The notes: generated from the sequence alone by a model not told the origin. A stretch of 64,000 bases of DNA from Pegea sp. RAD2-039 (GCA_034620365.1 JAQGEQ010000192.1:4025001-4089000), one strand, 5' to 3'; positions 47,715-63,400 are shown, counted from the first letter of the stretch. Program-made: numbers and translations.

Positions 47715-49539
47715 GAAAAACAGTAGAAATTCAGATAATTGTTTTTAGAGTATTATCTTTTGACAGAACTAAGAAATTCTTAAATTACTTATTTTTTTGC
47801 CATGTTAGATGTATGTTGAAAGTTAGGTTACATAAAGTCAACCTCAATAGGAGGATAAGAATTCATTTCATAAAAAAATATATACAGTTAAAAATCACCT
47901 GAACAATTTAATATTTAAAGAATTATTAATAAATTGATTGCATCACTAAACTTAGATCTATAGAATAAACATATAAACCTACATGTATCAAAAACAAATA
48001 AATCCAAATTTTTTTTATAAAATTGCTTTCAAATATTTATATTAATAAAAGGTTTCATTTTAAACTAACTAATTCTTTATAAGCTAGGATTGTGATTTGA
48101 AAATTCATATATAAACTTAAAAAGTAAACATGACCAATTGTCAAAGATATTTAATATGGTCATGCTCTATGCTTTATTAATATACTATAAATTAGAACTA
48201 ATTAAAAAACCAATATATCAAACAAAAGAGAGTTCTAATATATCTTATGGATTTTATCATACATGATAACTTATATATATTTAAAATATACATTTAGAAT
48301 TTAATTGTTGATCTATCCTATAAAACACCTTATTGGTTTAGAAAATAAGTCATAACATTAAAAAGAACAAATAATTAATCAATACTACATGAAATTTTCT
48401 TTAAATTAAAGTTTATTATACTAAATAACAAATATGTAATTAGTTTTATAATACCAAATTTGGGATTTTAAATAAATCCTATGTTAAAATCAATAAGTAC
48501 ACAAAAATAATTTCCAATATAAATTCTTTTTCTATAAAATAATACAAAAAAATAACTTGCAGCATCATTATAAAAAATTATTGCTCTTAAATAATGAAAT
48601 TTCATTTTATTATAAAGTGAAAAATTAATTTTGTTCACAAAAAATCTAGTTGATAAAATTTTTTTCAATGATTTTGAATTTAAATAGTTTATTTTAAATA
48701 TACATCACGTTTATTAAAGTATATTATGCAAAATTTGCTTTATAGATAAAAACTGATTTATTCTATAGGAAAATAATTTTGTTGACTAGTCATTTATCAG
48801 CCATAAATTATAAATTTTTGGAATAAAAATTGAAAGCTTATTATTCTAATAATAATCTTTTGAAGGAATATTTAATACAAATACCATTATATATAAAACA
48901 AAATATACAACTACCGGTCTAAACTTCACTGAAACAAAACAAGAATGAATGAGGGTGCAATTTAGAATTTATTCTACTCCAAAATGGGCTTTACAGTTTG
49001 TATAAAATAAGATTTGTTTTAGTAACAGCATTTCAAAAGTTTTTTTCAATAAAACTTTTTTAAAAAAGAAAGCAATAAAGGCGATCAGAAATCAAAATCA
49101 TATGAAAAAATTTCTAACTTTCTTTTACTTCTCTATAACTTTTTTCCCACTCTTTCTTGAATGAAAATGCTGTTAGTAACTGCATTAAATGCTGCTTATG
49201 TTATACAGACTTCAATGTTATTTGAAATTAAAAACTTTAAAGTCATTAAAAAACACTTTGAATCATATATAGATTATATAAAAAGCTCCAAAAACTGTTT
49301 TGACAAAGTTAGCAGCTGTTTATTTGATTAGTTAGTAATTAGTTAGTTAAAGAGAAGAAATAAATATTTTTAAGAATACAAAGTCATCCGATTTATTTTT
49401 GGCAGTATATTGATTGCTAATGATTTTTTAAGTGATCTTAAGCACATCTAAAATTTAATGACCTAAGAAATTGTTTGAATAGTGTTAGAATGCAGAATAG
49501 TAGTTGTTATTCGGAAATTGTTTAACATTTTCTTTCACA
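47715..49539. other. AT-rich intergenic region upstream of PSMD8
   Basis: I see no gene, repeat or structured element in this stretch; long A/T runs dominate. It may contain the PSMD8 promoter at its left end. Confidence 0.5.
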
Positions 49540-50162
49540 ATGGCTAAAATAGTTAATAAAGCTTTAAAACGTAAAACTTATGGTTCTAACATAAGTAAAC
49601 TTTTACGTCATAAAAATCTGAATGTAGAAGTGGCAGAAACAGCATCATTTATTTAATAACCCGTCAAAAATTGTATTAAAAAAAATAAAGCAATCGGTTA
49701 AAATTTAATAATTACATTCCTTCTACATTTAGTAACTTACTTTTAATTATGGACTTAGTTTTTCATTTCCACTTCAAAAGTTCGATTTCTTAGGTTTTAT
49801 AGGGTAAACGTTTTTACTTGAAGCACACTATTCACGAAAATAGGTTCAAAAATGGTTTAAAAATAACCATGTTAGACTTTGAACTTTTACTTACTCCAAA
49901 TCTCTCAATGTATGCATCTTCAGTCCTTGAATTTAAAACGGATGGCCTGAGTGTTAATACAAGGAAAGATTTTCCAACTTTCCCGAAGTTGTGGAGGACA
50001 AAGTTTCGTATTACGAAAGAGGACGTTAAAGAGTTTTATCGAGTTGGTTCTTTTCGATCTTGTAATAACAGATCAAGTATCATGAAGCTCTTTAACGAAT
50101 TAATTGAAAATAAACTGCTGAAACACCAAAAACTCATTAATTCTTCATTATTCTCCAGTTAA
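49540..50162 (+). CDS. Tentative two-exon gene for a small basic protein
   Basis: I do not recognise it. Exon 49540-49623 begins with ATG and encodes a lysine-rich start (MAKIVNKALKRKTYGSNISK). A donor GTAGAA follows AAT at 49623. The acceptor TTTTATAG at 49802 leads, in the same phase, into an open frame to the stop at 50162, for 147 residues in total. The second exon is less AT-rich than its surroundings, which supports coding, and has FPTFPKLWRTKFRITKEDV. The first-exon stretch YGSNISKLL faintly recalls the start of the histone H2B fold, but the similarity does not continue. The second exon alone, from the ATG at 49869, is the conservative alternative (97 residues). Confidence 0.35.
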
Positions 50163-51380
50163 GTACCTTCAATAGAATATTTCTATCATTATCGCAGTTC
50201 ATAAGAAAGGACATATTTTAACTGCTTAACTACCAATAAATTTTACTAACTAGTAACCTCTGTCGAATCTTCAAATTAATCATTTCACAGAAAATTGATC
50301 TTTTCCACAACAACTAACTCTGTGACTACCAATTGAAATTCTTTCCTTAAAAAGTAGAATATAATAAACATTTAGATAAAAATACATAAAGTCCTTGTTG
50401 TACAATAAGTTTTAAACATTTAAGTATAGTAATTCTAATCATTTCTGATTAAATCACTTATTGCTGGATATAACTTTAATCAAAAGAATAAAAAGTATTT
50501 TAATTTAATTAATAAAATGTACATTTTAATAACTAAGATAGATAATAAAAGTCCTTCCGTTATGAATAATTAAGATTCTTTTTTCAATCATCAAATGACT
50601 ATTTAAGATCTTTCTAACTCTTCAACAATCCAGCAATTTATTATACTTCAAATAGAAAATATAAAACCGTTCTTAGATAGTTTACTTAAAGCTAAAATAA
50701 TTTAAAAATACCTTTGATTAAAATAAGTTTATCCTCTAAGAGATGCTAAAGAGAGATTTTTGCAAGTAGAGCCTAATATAACGAGAAGTGCACTTGATTT
50801 AACGAGAGCCTATTGAAATACAACAGGTACTTGAACAACAAGTTAAACTTTCAATAATGCTGTCGGATGCTAAGATTGATAGAATTAAACTTAAGCAAAG
50901 TTGTATGAACAAATTTTAGAATTATGAATACTAATTTTTATTTTAAGTGAATGATTCAGTTAGAAAAATTTTAGTGTAATTATAAAATTGGATTGATCTT
51001 CCACAGTTAAAAAAAAGATTTAACAGTACTAAGTCGTTGTTTCTTGTTTGCAAGATTAAAAAATATATTAAGCTTATTATAATAACTTGAAGATCAGTTT
51101 ATAAGGTTTAATAAAATCGTTTGTTAGTATGTTTAAAATCATGAGAGCTACTTGTTTAAATACTTTCTGTTGTTCTTGTTTGTTTCTTTTTAATATATCA
51201 AACTAGATAACACCAACTAAAAGTATTATCAATTAAATTGAAGAATATTACACTTTAATTAAAATCTATGTTAGTCAATTTGCATAATAAATTCAATAAT
51301 TTTTTATAACATATAATAATTTGATATTTTGCAATATTTTATACCTTTTTACAATTTCTAAAAATTTAGTTGATATATTT
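50163..51380. other. Intergenic region before the doublecortin/PLAT gene
   Basis: No gene or repeat is visible. It should hold promoter elements of the following gene, if they are local. Confidence 0.45.
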
Positions 51381-51382
51381 AG
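51381..51382 (+). other. Candidate spliced-leader acceptor, doublecortin/PLAT gene
   Basis: TTGATATATTTAG ends 36 bases before the proposed start codon at 51419, with no coding exon seen upstream. Confidence 0.35.
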
Positions 51383-51418
51383 GTGATTATACTAACATGT
51401 ATATCTGAATATTTATTT

Positions 51419-54400
51419 ATGGAGTTACAAAACAAGGCCTTGAAATTGCAGTCAAGAGTATTATATCGTCGAAATGATGATAAATACAGATCTATTCAGG
51501 TTCTTTTCATATGTCACAAATATTTTTGAATCATAAAGTTAAAAGATTCTATTAATTTTTTCAGATACAGAAAGATCGTTCACCTCTTTCCAGTAGATTG
51601 AGTCTAAGTGAAATTTCTAAGAAGCTTTCAGCTAAAACTGTTGTGTTTTATAAAAGTGGAGATTCTAAGATGCAGGTAGTTATATCAACAGAAAACTTTC
51701 ATCTACATTTAAGTTGATTGCCTCAAGAACAAAAGAAATTGAATAATTTATTCACAATTAACTTAACAAACTAAACAAAATCTGAAGATAACTAATACAT
51801 TAAAACCGTAAAATCTTCACAACCGAAATAAAATTCATAAGTTGTATTTTTCAAGTATTTTATAAACTAAACTCTACTATTTTTATATACAGCCTTGCAA
51901 GGTAGCTGTAACAAAACGCAGCTTTCGAACATTTGAGTCTCTGCTAGAAGCTCTTTCTGAACGTGTAAGCTAAAAAAGAAACATAAACATTTATCAAAAT
52001 TCATTATTGTTGAGTAATATCTTATTTTTATTGCCAGATATATTTACCTTTTGGTGTAAGATCTATATATACAGCGAGTGGTCAACGTAAGATTGAGAAA
52101 TTAGATGAGTTGGAAGACGGAAAATCCTATATTTGTTCTGGAAGTAGAAAAGTTCAAGCTCTTGACTTCAAATCTGCAAAACAAATCCAGCCACCTTGGA
52201 TTTCAAAGTTATATTTGACAGTTTATTTGCACAACTCTTGATTGCCTCGAAAAAAAAACAACTTAGTTCAATTAATTCTGAATTATCTTATAAAGTGTCA
52301 CTTATAATATTTTTTATTTTAGAAATGATTCCTTCAGACATTCTGTGAATGTCAGAAGAAAATATAAAATCCAGAAAACCACAAGCCCTAAGAAAGTAAG
52401 AATTGTTAGAAATGGATTTCCACAAATAAGGTAGTTTTAGTTTATTATCAAAATCATTTCTAATTTTTGTTCAGGAAAGACAACTGTATGAAATTTTTTG
52501 TATCAATTATTTTGAGCTCTATTTGTACTCTAAAAATCTTTTGCAACACTTATTTTATAAATTTTAAGTTTACAAATCAGTTTTTATTTACAGACGAAGC
52601 TTGTTTTTAAACCACAAAACTCAACAAAATTTGGAAAGTATCCTGAAAGATATTAGTGAAATATTTGGCACAAATATCCAAAAACTATTTACTGTTGAAG
52701 GAGTTAAGGTTATTAAATTGATTCTCAAAGTAACTAGCTACGAGCAAAAGATTTTTTTTTTAACTAATACGTTATTTCTTGGTGTTCAAATCAAAACCAT
52801 TTTTAACGAAATCCATTTTATTTGAAGATTTATTCAAAGTTTCACAAGATATATTTTTGTGTATTTAGGTTGAAAAGTTACACTCTTTGTTACTTGAATC
52901 AAAAATATTTGTTGCTGCTTTGGAACAAGAAACTTTTATAGCAATGGAATATTTGCTGAGAAAAGGTATGAACAAAGATAATAAAAGTTCTGGCGCTAGA
53001 TTGTAAAGTTAAAAAACTTATTTTGGTTTAATTTTATTATAATAAAACAAAATCTTTTAAAGTATTTATAAATTTAGTAAATGCCACCAAAAGCTATGCG
53101 ATAAAACTGTCATGTTTTCAATTAAATTGTTTTTCATTTTAGACGGATTGAAATGTCCAACATCAAAAAAAGCAACTGATGGTTTGATTATAAAAAGTTA
53201 GTTGATATTTTGTAAATAAAAACAATTGTTCAAACTCATTCTATCGGAAACACCAGTAACTGTTAAAATTACAATGAAAGACATAGATCTAAAAATTTAT
53301 AAAATTTATTCAATAAAACGTTTTAGAAAATAAATGGGAAGTTAAAATAGTAACAAGTGAGTTAGCAGCAGCTGGTACAACTGCACATGTGGCTATCAAT
53401 TTCTATGGTTTGAAAAAAAGTTCTGACCTAATAGTGCTAAACAAGAATGATGAAGACATGTTTCAAGCTGGTTATGAAGATTCATTTTTAGTGAGACTTG
53501 TTTTTGTATCTTATGAGTGCTTTAACCGGTATTTAAGTTTTTGACATTAACGTTGTTTAATTCTATTATGTTCATAGAAATAAAACTCAATATTTATTTA
53601 GCATATGATTTTCTTTTTAGCTTGACCCAGGTGAAATTGGTAAATTGATTAAAATTCGAATATCACATGACAATCAAGGGGCTTCCCCTGGCTGGTTATG
53701 CGAAAGTGTTTATCTGAGAACAGATGATAATACATTTAAGTTTCCTTGTAACAAGCAAGTATTTATATTAGTTGAATATTTAATTCTATAAACGCTCATA
53801 AAATTTAAGAGGTCGTCAACAGTTTATTACTAACTTTAAAAAACAGTCGATAAAATGTTTGTTCGATAAAACATAGATGGATGTCACGTGATGAAGCAAA
53901 TGGTGAAATATGCGCTGAATTTCCAGTTGTTCATCCCAACGAAAAACCACTAAAAGGTTTACATTAATAAATTTTATCATTATTTTACTAAATATGTTTA
54001 CATTTATATAAATATTTATATTTCTACTAACATTAAGTCATTAACAATACAATTGTTGTCTAATTTATAAAAAATAAAATTGAGACTTTTTCAGTTATCA
54101 AATACAACGTTTTAATAACAACTGGCGATCTATGGAACGCTGGAACATCGACTGACGTTTACATAACATTGATTGGTAGTTATGGTGATTGTGGCTCACG
54201 ACTGCTTCAGCAAAATGGAAAGCCAGCAGCACTTAATAAAGGCACTGTAAGATATTTAAATTATCTAGAATCGATTGTAGAAATTAGAAAATTGAATTGT
54301 TAATTTACATAATTGTTTAATTCACATATCTGTAAATATAATTAAGAAAGTATTTTTACGAAAATATTTTTTATAAATTGATGAACTAAATATTTGTTTT

Positions 54401-57400
54401 ATTAAAGAATATTTGCAGAAAGTTTTCTAAACTTGATATTGGATTTATAGGAAAAATCACTAAAAGAGATTTTTTGTGAAGAATATTTTATAGTTAATTA
54501 TTTTCTAGACAATTACATATCAGCTTGAAGCGGTTGATTTGGGAAATTTGAATTGTTTAATCATCGGCCACCAAAACAGTACACCAGGAGAAGGCTGGTA
54601 CTTAGAACGAGTAACAATATTTGTAAGTCTTATGCGCATCATTTAAAAAGTTATCAAGGTTGTTTATTTATGTACTAGGAAGAGACTTGTACCTCTAAGT
54701 ATTGGCTGTTTGACTGTGATCAGTGGTTAGATGCTGGTGAAGATGATGGAGAAACTGTTCGTGAATTTACACCTGAAAACTGTACACATTTAGGTTGGTC
54801 AAAAAGTAGAGAAACAAAAGCCGTAAGTAGAATTAAACTTTGTTACATTTGATTGACCGTCATATGTTAGAACAAAAAATTAAGTTTATAGTAAGATTCG
54901 ATCCTTTCAAAACGAAAAATATTTCTTGTGCAATTTTTCTGTGTCTTACTTACATAAGATTTAGTTAGATTCCTTTTATAGTGGTATAAAGAAAAATGGA
55001 AATTCAATAATGGGAACAAGATTGTTTTTATCAACCATTCAACACAACTTGCTCTGAGAATTCGTAGTGATGGATATGTAGATGGATTAGGCGACCTTTC
55101 ATCACCAAAAAGTAATTAATTTCTAAAAAAAAAAGATTACTTTAGTAATTTATAAACTTATATGAAGGTAATTGTTTTAAGCATGTTTTATTGAATAGCA
55201 TTTTACAACAGAGCTAAATATGTCTCATATTTTTACTTATTTTTTAAGAATATAGGAAATTATTTTAGGTATACTTTATTCAGGTTTTTTTCAAGTTCAT
55301 AAAAAGAATGGAAATATAAGAATGTTTTCTAACCTATCTGTACCAACTAGGTATTTAACGCTTGACCAACACCGGCTTGTTGGAGAGGTATAGCTTCAAT
55401 CATTCATAATCATCTTGAAACAGATGATATGATTTAATTAGACCATTTTTAAAGTACGATTTAATTAAAGAGTTTGCTTTTAATCATCACTTCAATTGTA
55501 ACCTCTCATCAGCATTTTCATGCTTTGATACCGTCTTCACCAAATTAGCTAGATCTTATGGATGCTTGACAAGTTTTAACTAGTCTTCTTCTTTCTATGT
55601 TACTGTGAATTACTAGGATTTAGCTATGATATTATCTCGAGCACAAATACCCTGAAAATTATCCGAGCATCAACAATTGATGCAATTTTAGTTTAGCTAG
55701 ATATCTTCTGCGTAGTACAAAGCAAGTATTGAAACAAACTAAAGCGTTTTTAACAGAAAAATCAAAGTTTGTTCAGTGAATTTCAAGTCCAAGTTGAATC
55801 GAATCGAACAGTTTCAATCGTGTCTTGTAAGTACAAAGATCAATTTGCTACTGTGAGTCAAAACGGAAAAGTAGCTGATACAAGAGGTCACCCAAAGATA
55901 CCAAGTCGAACGTTTACTGTTCATGTAAAAGTAATTGTAAAAATCTTCTAAAATCCTAAATTAACAATTTTTTTCTTTAAAACGTTAATGTTTTATAGCA
56001 GTTGTAATTATCTAGTAGTTAGGAAACATAAATAGTCGAACTTACTGTGAAAAAGTTTTCGTCCTACTTTAATCACTGATAAATGAAAAGACTGAACTTT
56101 ATAAAGTTTAAAATATTTAAGATAAAAAAAATTCTAGAAAAATTTGAAGTGAATAAAAATTTATCATTTGTAGTTATTTGATTCACAATAGAAATACGAC
56201 TAAACATACGAGAAGTGATTTTTCTTTTGAAAACAACTGATGTTATATCACTAACTACTGTGATTTCTTCAAACTTTTCATTTTAAATCATTGCAGGGAT
56301 GTTTCCGTCATAACAACTTAATAAAATTAAATACCAGCCTCATGCAAGCTTTAACTGTAACTAACAGTGGAAAAGTAATAGGAACGGGCGGGTTTTTATC
56401 AAAACATTCTCAAAATGATACTGAATTGAAAGCTGTCATGAAAATGGAGCCATGTTCGCAATTTTATGTTGTTAAGGTATCTCCTGGTGTTAGAATGTTT
56501 AGACTAAAGAATGACACAAGAAGATTTTTTCAAATTAAAGATGGTAACCCCGACGGATGGGTAAGCAGATCATATTTGTAATTTAACTTAACATTTGAGA
56601 TATCAAACAATAAATGCAAATTTGTTGGTTATATTTACTTCATTAAAATCAAATTAATTTTGCAGAACAAAACTGTAACCAAAGCTCATTATTTAATTAA
56701 AGTATTTAGTTATTTCGTGCAAGATAAAAAAATATTGAAAATAAATTTATTATAAATTAATCATAGATAAGTATCACAGCAATTTTAAAAAGGTTTCTTA
56801 ATCCTCAAACAAACCTTCAAAGGGCGTTGGCGACGAGTTTTGTCAATTTTGTGTCCACAAGAACCTCATTGGTGGATATATCAACTTAGAATCTGTAAAG
56901 TACAAGAATAATTTTATCGGATTAGATTCTAAAGGAAATGTGAAATTAACATCAGAAGAAACAATCGAACTTTTCCCGGAAGTTATTGAATGTAAATAAA
57001 ATCCAAACTTCTTTACTTGAATGATTGATTCTTCTAACTACAGTTGGAAACCATCAATTAAATAGAAGTTTAATTTCTACCAATTTTGAGACAAATAGTG
57101 AAATCTATGAAGAGAATTGTATAAAAACACAATCTTCAATTTCGCAAGAAATTACTGAAATAAGTGAAGATAAAATTGACTTTGTTGAAAACTGTGAAGA
57201 AAAAATATTAATTTATAAACCTCAAAAGTCACTTGTCGAAGCAAAAGGTACTATAATTTGAAATATTAAAAAGTTTAATAAAAACGGTTAAAATTGAAAA
57301 AAAATAATTTATGTACATCTTAAATTGATAAACTGGAATATTAAATATTATGCCCCATAAATTACAACCTCAAATTGTTACAAGCTGAAATAATAAGCGA

Positions 57401-60400
57401 CCAGTTTTTTTTAACTTGTCAAAAATACTATCTTAAGCAAAAAAATTGACAGAATCAGATGTAAATATTTGTTGTTTCAGAAGGAGAGTTTCGGGTTTAT
57501 ATTTATACCGGAGAATCCGGAACAGATGAGGAAGTGATGTTGCATGTGTATGGCGAAGATTATGCGTCAGGTCCAATTATTCTAGGTACAGTTTTCTTTC
57601 ATTTATTATTGAAACTTCTTTTAATAAAGTTGCTAGGAAGAGGAAGTAAGTATCCGACATTTCAACCTAATCAATGTGATGAATTTTTAATAACTTTGAA
57701 ATCAACTGAGAGAATTAAAAAGATCCGAATTGGTTCAGAAGAAGCAAGTGATGATTTTGATTGGAAATTGAAAAAAGTTTGTAAATTTTATTTAAATATT
57801 TTGCAAGACTTAGTCTTTGTTTTAACCAGATTAAACTGAAGAACTTGACAACCAGTGAAATTTATGTATTTAACTTCAATCGCTGGTTGTCAAGGAAACG
57901 AGATGACTTTTCCTCTGTGAGAGAGCTTTCATCAAAAAATAGTTTTGGAGAGCTGTGTTTGCCTGGTAGCAGAAAGCTTTTTACACTAATTATTGATTTA
58001 TTTTGTCGATTGCTTCAACAGTGCTCAAATATTTTGTCAAAATGCAAAATTGCAAAGCGTTGCGAACAAATTTGTCATCAATTACTAAAAAGGATTCACC
58101 AAAAGTCTTCATCCGTCTTTATGGTATCCATGGCGACACTGGTCGAAGGTGCTTAGTGAACAAATTAAACTTTTTGAATGATATTTCACAAAAGCTTTTA
58201 CCAGGAAAGGTTAGAAAATTTTTAAACAAATAATATTTTAATCTTGTGTATCTTTTCAGTTAATTGAATTTGAGATCGAATCTGTGTTTCTTGGTGATAT
58301 CTTGAAATGCCAACTCTCTCTGTCAAAATTTAAAAAAGATCAGTTTGAATTATATGTTGATGAAGTTTCTATAAATAGTTCTAATATCGAGTACTGCTTC
58401 GACTGTACAAAGTTAGTAATCTTTACGTAATCTTTATGTTTCGCATGTTCTATATCAATGAGTTAAACATCCGATACTTTGGATTTCATTTACAAAATAA
58501 ATCTTTTCTGAACTATTAAATCTATTTAGATTATTTTTCTTCTCTTTTTTTAAACAAAAGAAACATTAAACGAAAGTTCTTTTATTCATTTAGAAAAAAT
58601 ATAAATCAATTATGGTTCCTTAATGATTACTTTTAACTTGAAAAAGTTTGATTCTAAGAATCAGTTTTTCAGTATACTTATCTTCCTACTAAATTCTAAG
58701 GCAAGTTTTTAATAAGTGCATTTGAGTATGATAATATTTATCTGTTTGAAGACTCGACAACAGTATAAGAAAGTTTTGTTAAAATATAAAATCATTAAGA
58801 CAACTAAAAGCTGAAAAGTTCAGTAATCTAAGATGAAGACAGAATTTGTGATGCAATTAATAGAAAAACATCAATTAAGCCCAAGACTTCAAATTATTTA
58901 AAAAGAGCTTCAGGTAGAAACATTGAAATGTTTTAAGCTCTAATGATGTTGATTGCAAAAAAGTTTCAGGGTAGTTTACCCGCATCATACTATAAAGCTT
59001 TAAAGTAGAAAACGCTGAGACGTTGTAAGCTAACACTTATACAAACATGCAGAAAAGAGAAAAGTAGAAAGTTTTTTAAAAATGTTAACACGTGCATACT
59101 TCGAAAGTCAAAGATTTATTTGATTATGAGATTTCATAGCAACTATAAATTCATATCAAAGTAGATGTTGATACAGTAAATGTTGGTAGCCGTAAATAAT
59201 ATAACTTCAAGCCAAAACTTATGCATATTTAACTTTTTACAGATCTCTAAGTCATAGATCTACAACATCAATAACTTTATCAAATCCAACATCACGTCTT
59301 AAATCATTCAAAACTGATGTTTTAGTAGAAGAAAAATTAAAAACAGGTATTTGTTAACATGGATTTAATTTCATTAGTCATAGAGTTTGTAAAACTTTTT
59401 AAAATAATTTGATAGATTGCTTTTATATTTTACAATTGCTAAACCAAAAATATTAAAATGTTTTTCGAACTTAAAACATAGAAAGTGAATGGAGTTTGTC
59501 AATCACAACCGGAAACTTTTTAAAAGCTGGAACTACATCAAATGTAATGTTTTGTGCTAATGATAAAAATGGGAACCAAAGCGATCCCTTGCTTCTAGGA
59601 TGCGGTGATAAAGGATTGTTTCAAAAAGCATCAACTGAAAAATTTAAAGTTAGCTTGTCATTAGTCTGATTTGAATTATCAAAATTTATCTGTTCAATCT
59701 AAAGGTGACTTTAGACAGTTTTCTTGATCCGTATAAAATTCGATTATGGCATGATTTCTCTGGAAGTTTGCCATCATGGTTTATTGAAAAAGTAAAAATG
59801 AAATCACTAAGAAGTGGAAATGAAATTTTGAATTTTTCGGTTAAGAAATGGTTGTCATTGAAGCACCAAAACTTTCAAACAGCTGTTGAAATTCCAGTGA
59901 TCGACAAAGATGGTAATCTTCCTTCAAGTGAGTCAACGAATTGAAATTTCATCTGAAATTTGAGATTAGGCGGTCATGAACTGTTTAATAAATTTTCATA
60001 AACTAAACCGGTTTATTCCAGCAAAAAAATCTTACTTTTCATCTTTTTCTAGTTTGCTTCTATCAAGTTAAAATTTACACAGGGAGCCTTTTGGGGAGTG
60101 ATACAGAGTCAAATGTTTTTATTAATTTATTTGGAGAATATGGAAATTCTGGACGTCGACTTCTTCATAAGTCTTTAAACAACGAAACAAAGTTTCTTGA
60201 ATCACAAGTTAGTTAATTAACTTTCTATCTCAAAGTTCACTCTTTGTTTTTAGATGGATGTTTTTGAACTGGAAGCTGTAAGTCTTGGAGAGCTTATAAA
60301 GATTGAAATCGGGCACGATGGAGTAGGACATGGTAAGTTTTTTTAAACATCACTACTTGTGAAAAACTGTTTGATTCAGGAAATGGATGGTTTCTTCATA

Positions 60401-63400
60401 AAGTTGTTGTGAAAGAAAAAGATATTCAATCAACTGAAAGCAGCTTTTTTTGTAATAGGTATTTTTAAAATCCTTCAAGACTTGAATTTTAAAACCAATT
60501 AAATTATCCTTTGATAGTTTTACACAGATGCAAATCGATCTGAATTTATTTATTATAAAAATACATTAATTTTAATTTCTTTTATATGTTAGATGGTTAG
60601 ATGATGGACAAGATGACGGGTTAATAGAAAGGATAATTTATAAGGATAGTAAGTCTTTATATGAAATAGATAATCAAAATGTTTTTTTTACAAACTAAGC
60701 CATTAATTGAAACTGAAAAACTTTACAGTTAAAATTAAGTTTTTTAATATCAGCAATTGAAGTATAACAGTAAATTAATATACCATTTGAATTCTCTTAG
60801 TATCTTAATTAAGATAGTGAAAGTAGAACTTATTCAGTAAAAACTTTAAAAGTTATCCAATCATAATAAAAAAAATTCTTCGAAAGATTAAATAACTTCA
60901 GCTGTTTATTAGATGAAGATGATGAAGCTACTGGGATAGTTAGAGGTATCCACTTTCTAGCTTTTAACTCTTACATTAATAACTACATTATAATGTTAAG
61001 TGCTGAAACAAGCTTGTAGTAATTGTAATACTTTAATATTTCAGATGGATTTTACTACGTATCAATAACCAGTGGATTTATGTCATCAGATGAAAAATTT
61101 CCAGATGATGCTAAAATTGATTTAGTTGTTTATGGAGATGACGGAAAAAGTGGAAGTTGTGCTTTGATAAAAGATCAGATTACTCCTGCAGTTGTTGGAG
61201 GCATTTTAGAGCCTGGAACCACATCTCAGTTTAAAGTTATTACATTTAAATTGAATTAATTATTTAAGTTTGGATAAGAAGAATTATCAGATAATTTTGG
61301 ATGTTTTATTTCAGGCTTATTTAGTTGATGTTGGAACTATCTATAAAATTCAACTTTTATTTTCAAACACACTAGATTGGAAAGGTGCTTTCATAGAAGA
61401 AGTTAGTATACAAAAAATAGGAACGATAACAAAGATGATTTTTACTTGTCATCGGTAAAACTTGTTTCTTAAAGCACCTCAGTAGATGTCGTTGTATTAT
61501 TTTGTTGAATATTTTTTCTCAGTTGGTTATTACCATTAGAGAAGGATACTGTAATTGAGATGCCACTTAAAACAGCTGATCAGTTAGAAGGTATATTTGT
61601 AATATTTGTCGTTTGCTCTTTCAACAAATCTCTACTTGAGCAGTTCAAACATACAAAGTCCTTATAAGAACAGGAAGCCTGCCTGGATCATCAACGGATG
61701 CAGATATTTTTATGACTTTAAAAGGATCCAAAGGAGACTCGGGGGAACGCAAAATTAGTAGTCTGAAAGACATATTTGCTTTTGCGGTGATTTTAACTTG
61801 TTCTTCATAAATGATGAAAACTTGAAATTTGCTGACTCACTTAAAGATTATTTACGAGATTTTGTTTTAAACTATAAAATTCTTGATCTGTCCGTATTTT
61901 TATCAAATCTAATTGTTTAAACTTGAAAGAAATTTCTGATATGTTTTCAGGGAGGAAGTCTAGCTGAAATTTTAATTGAAGCTGTTGATTTGGGGACAGT
62001 TAACGAGATTTTGATCAGACATAACGGACGAGGACTCGGTAAGTTTCTAAACAAGACTTCTTACAGTTTTATAAATTGATAAATAAAGTGTTTTCTGTCA
62101 AAAAATATCTAAAAAGACCAAATTAAGACAACTTGTATTTGTAAGTACAAATTGTTAACTAAAAACTATTTATCGGGTTTTACTGATTAGTTGAAATTTA
62201 ACTTTTAGAAAATTGACCGTAGATGACAGTAATTAGCAACAATTTTCATTTCATTAGGCGCTGGGTGGTTTATTGAAAGTTTAAGATTAGCATACACCGG
62301 TTTGAATCATTTTGAATCGGTTTTTGAATCTAAACGTTGGTTAGATGATCACGTGGGCTGTAGAAAATGCAAGAAAAGTTTTCGGTGTATTGGAAAAATC
62401 GAAACTTTCAAAAAATGGTTAGAATTAACCTCATCAAAAAGTTAGTAACAGCTTACTGAATGATCATTTCATCTTTTTAAGAAATAGTTTTGATACTAGC
62501 TTGAAATAAAAATAAAAAGAGCCATAAAAAACTTACAGCTTGTATTTTTAAAGATTATTCACCACTATATGAAGCAACTATAAATGCTGATGAAGTCATG
62601 ATAGAAGCAAATATGAAAGTTAATCTATTTGGTGTAATATGTGATACACATGGTGGTACTAGTGGTAGGTTTTCACTTGGCGAATGGTCACCAGGTGGCG
62701 CTAAACAGCAACGATGTATTGTGAATATTACAAAAGTTAAAGAGTTCTCAAAGCTTCGGTAAACGAGTCTTTCAGTGACAATAAATTAAGTGTTAAGTTT
62801 ATCTAGTGAATAAAATACTACTTAATCTCTAATAGTATAATTTACCTTACTTTTTTACTGGTTTTTTACTATATGGCTATAATAAAAAAGTGAACAAAAC
62901 ACAACATTGATTTTATTTCATACTCTAAAATATTTATCACTAATTTTTTTCTATATCTTACATTTATGCCAGTAATGTTATTGAATATTACAGTATATAC
63001 ATTGCCAGCACACAAAAAGATATAAATTTGTTTATCAATGACATGCAATTGAGGAATGAAATTACTGGTGCGGCACATTATTTTCAAGTTAATCAGAAAT
63101 TTCAAACAAAAGTTGGAGAAACCGTTAGAGAGCTTCCAGTCCTCCAAAGTAATGGATGTTATTCTCTTGGTTAGTAGGAAGTTTAAAATATCAAATTAGC
63201 TTTTTAATGCTTTAAGAAATTTGTTAGATATCACATTTATGACTTTTCAGAAATAATTTTATGATGCTAAAGATAAATTTTATAAAGTCGATTTTTTAAA
63301 TTATAATTAAATGAAAAATTGTTTTTGATTAGAATACACATATCTTATATATCTCACAATTTCGAATGACGAATTGTTAAAGTTCTCAAAGAGAGTTCTT

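Noticed and set aside
49540-49656. 38-residue frame as a histone H2B fragment
   Set aside because: Only a few positions of the first fold helix agree, and the similarity stops. Splicing at 49623 into the next exon explains the frame better.
58412-59242. Possible extra exon in the long intron of the doublecortin/PLAT gene
   Set aside because: The flanking exons join in phase (AA + A) without it, and no frame here resembles a PLAT domain.
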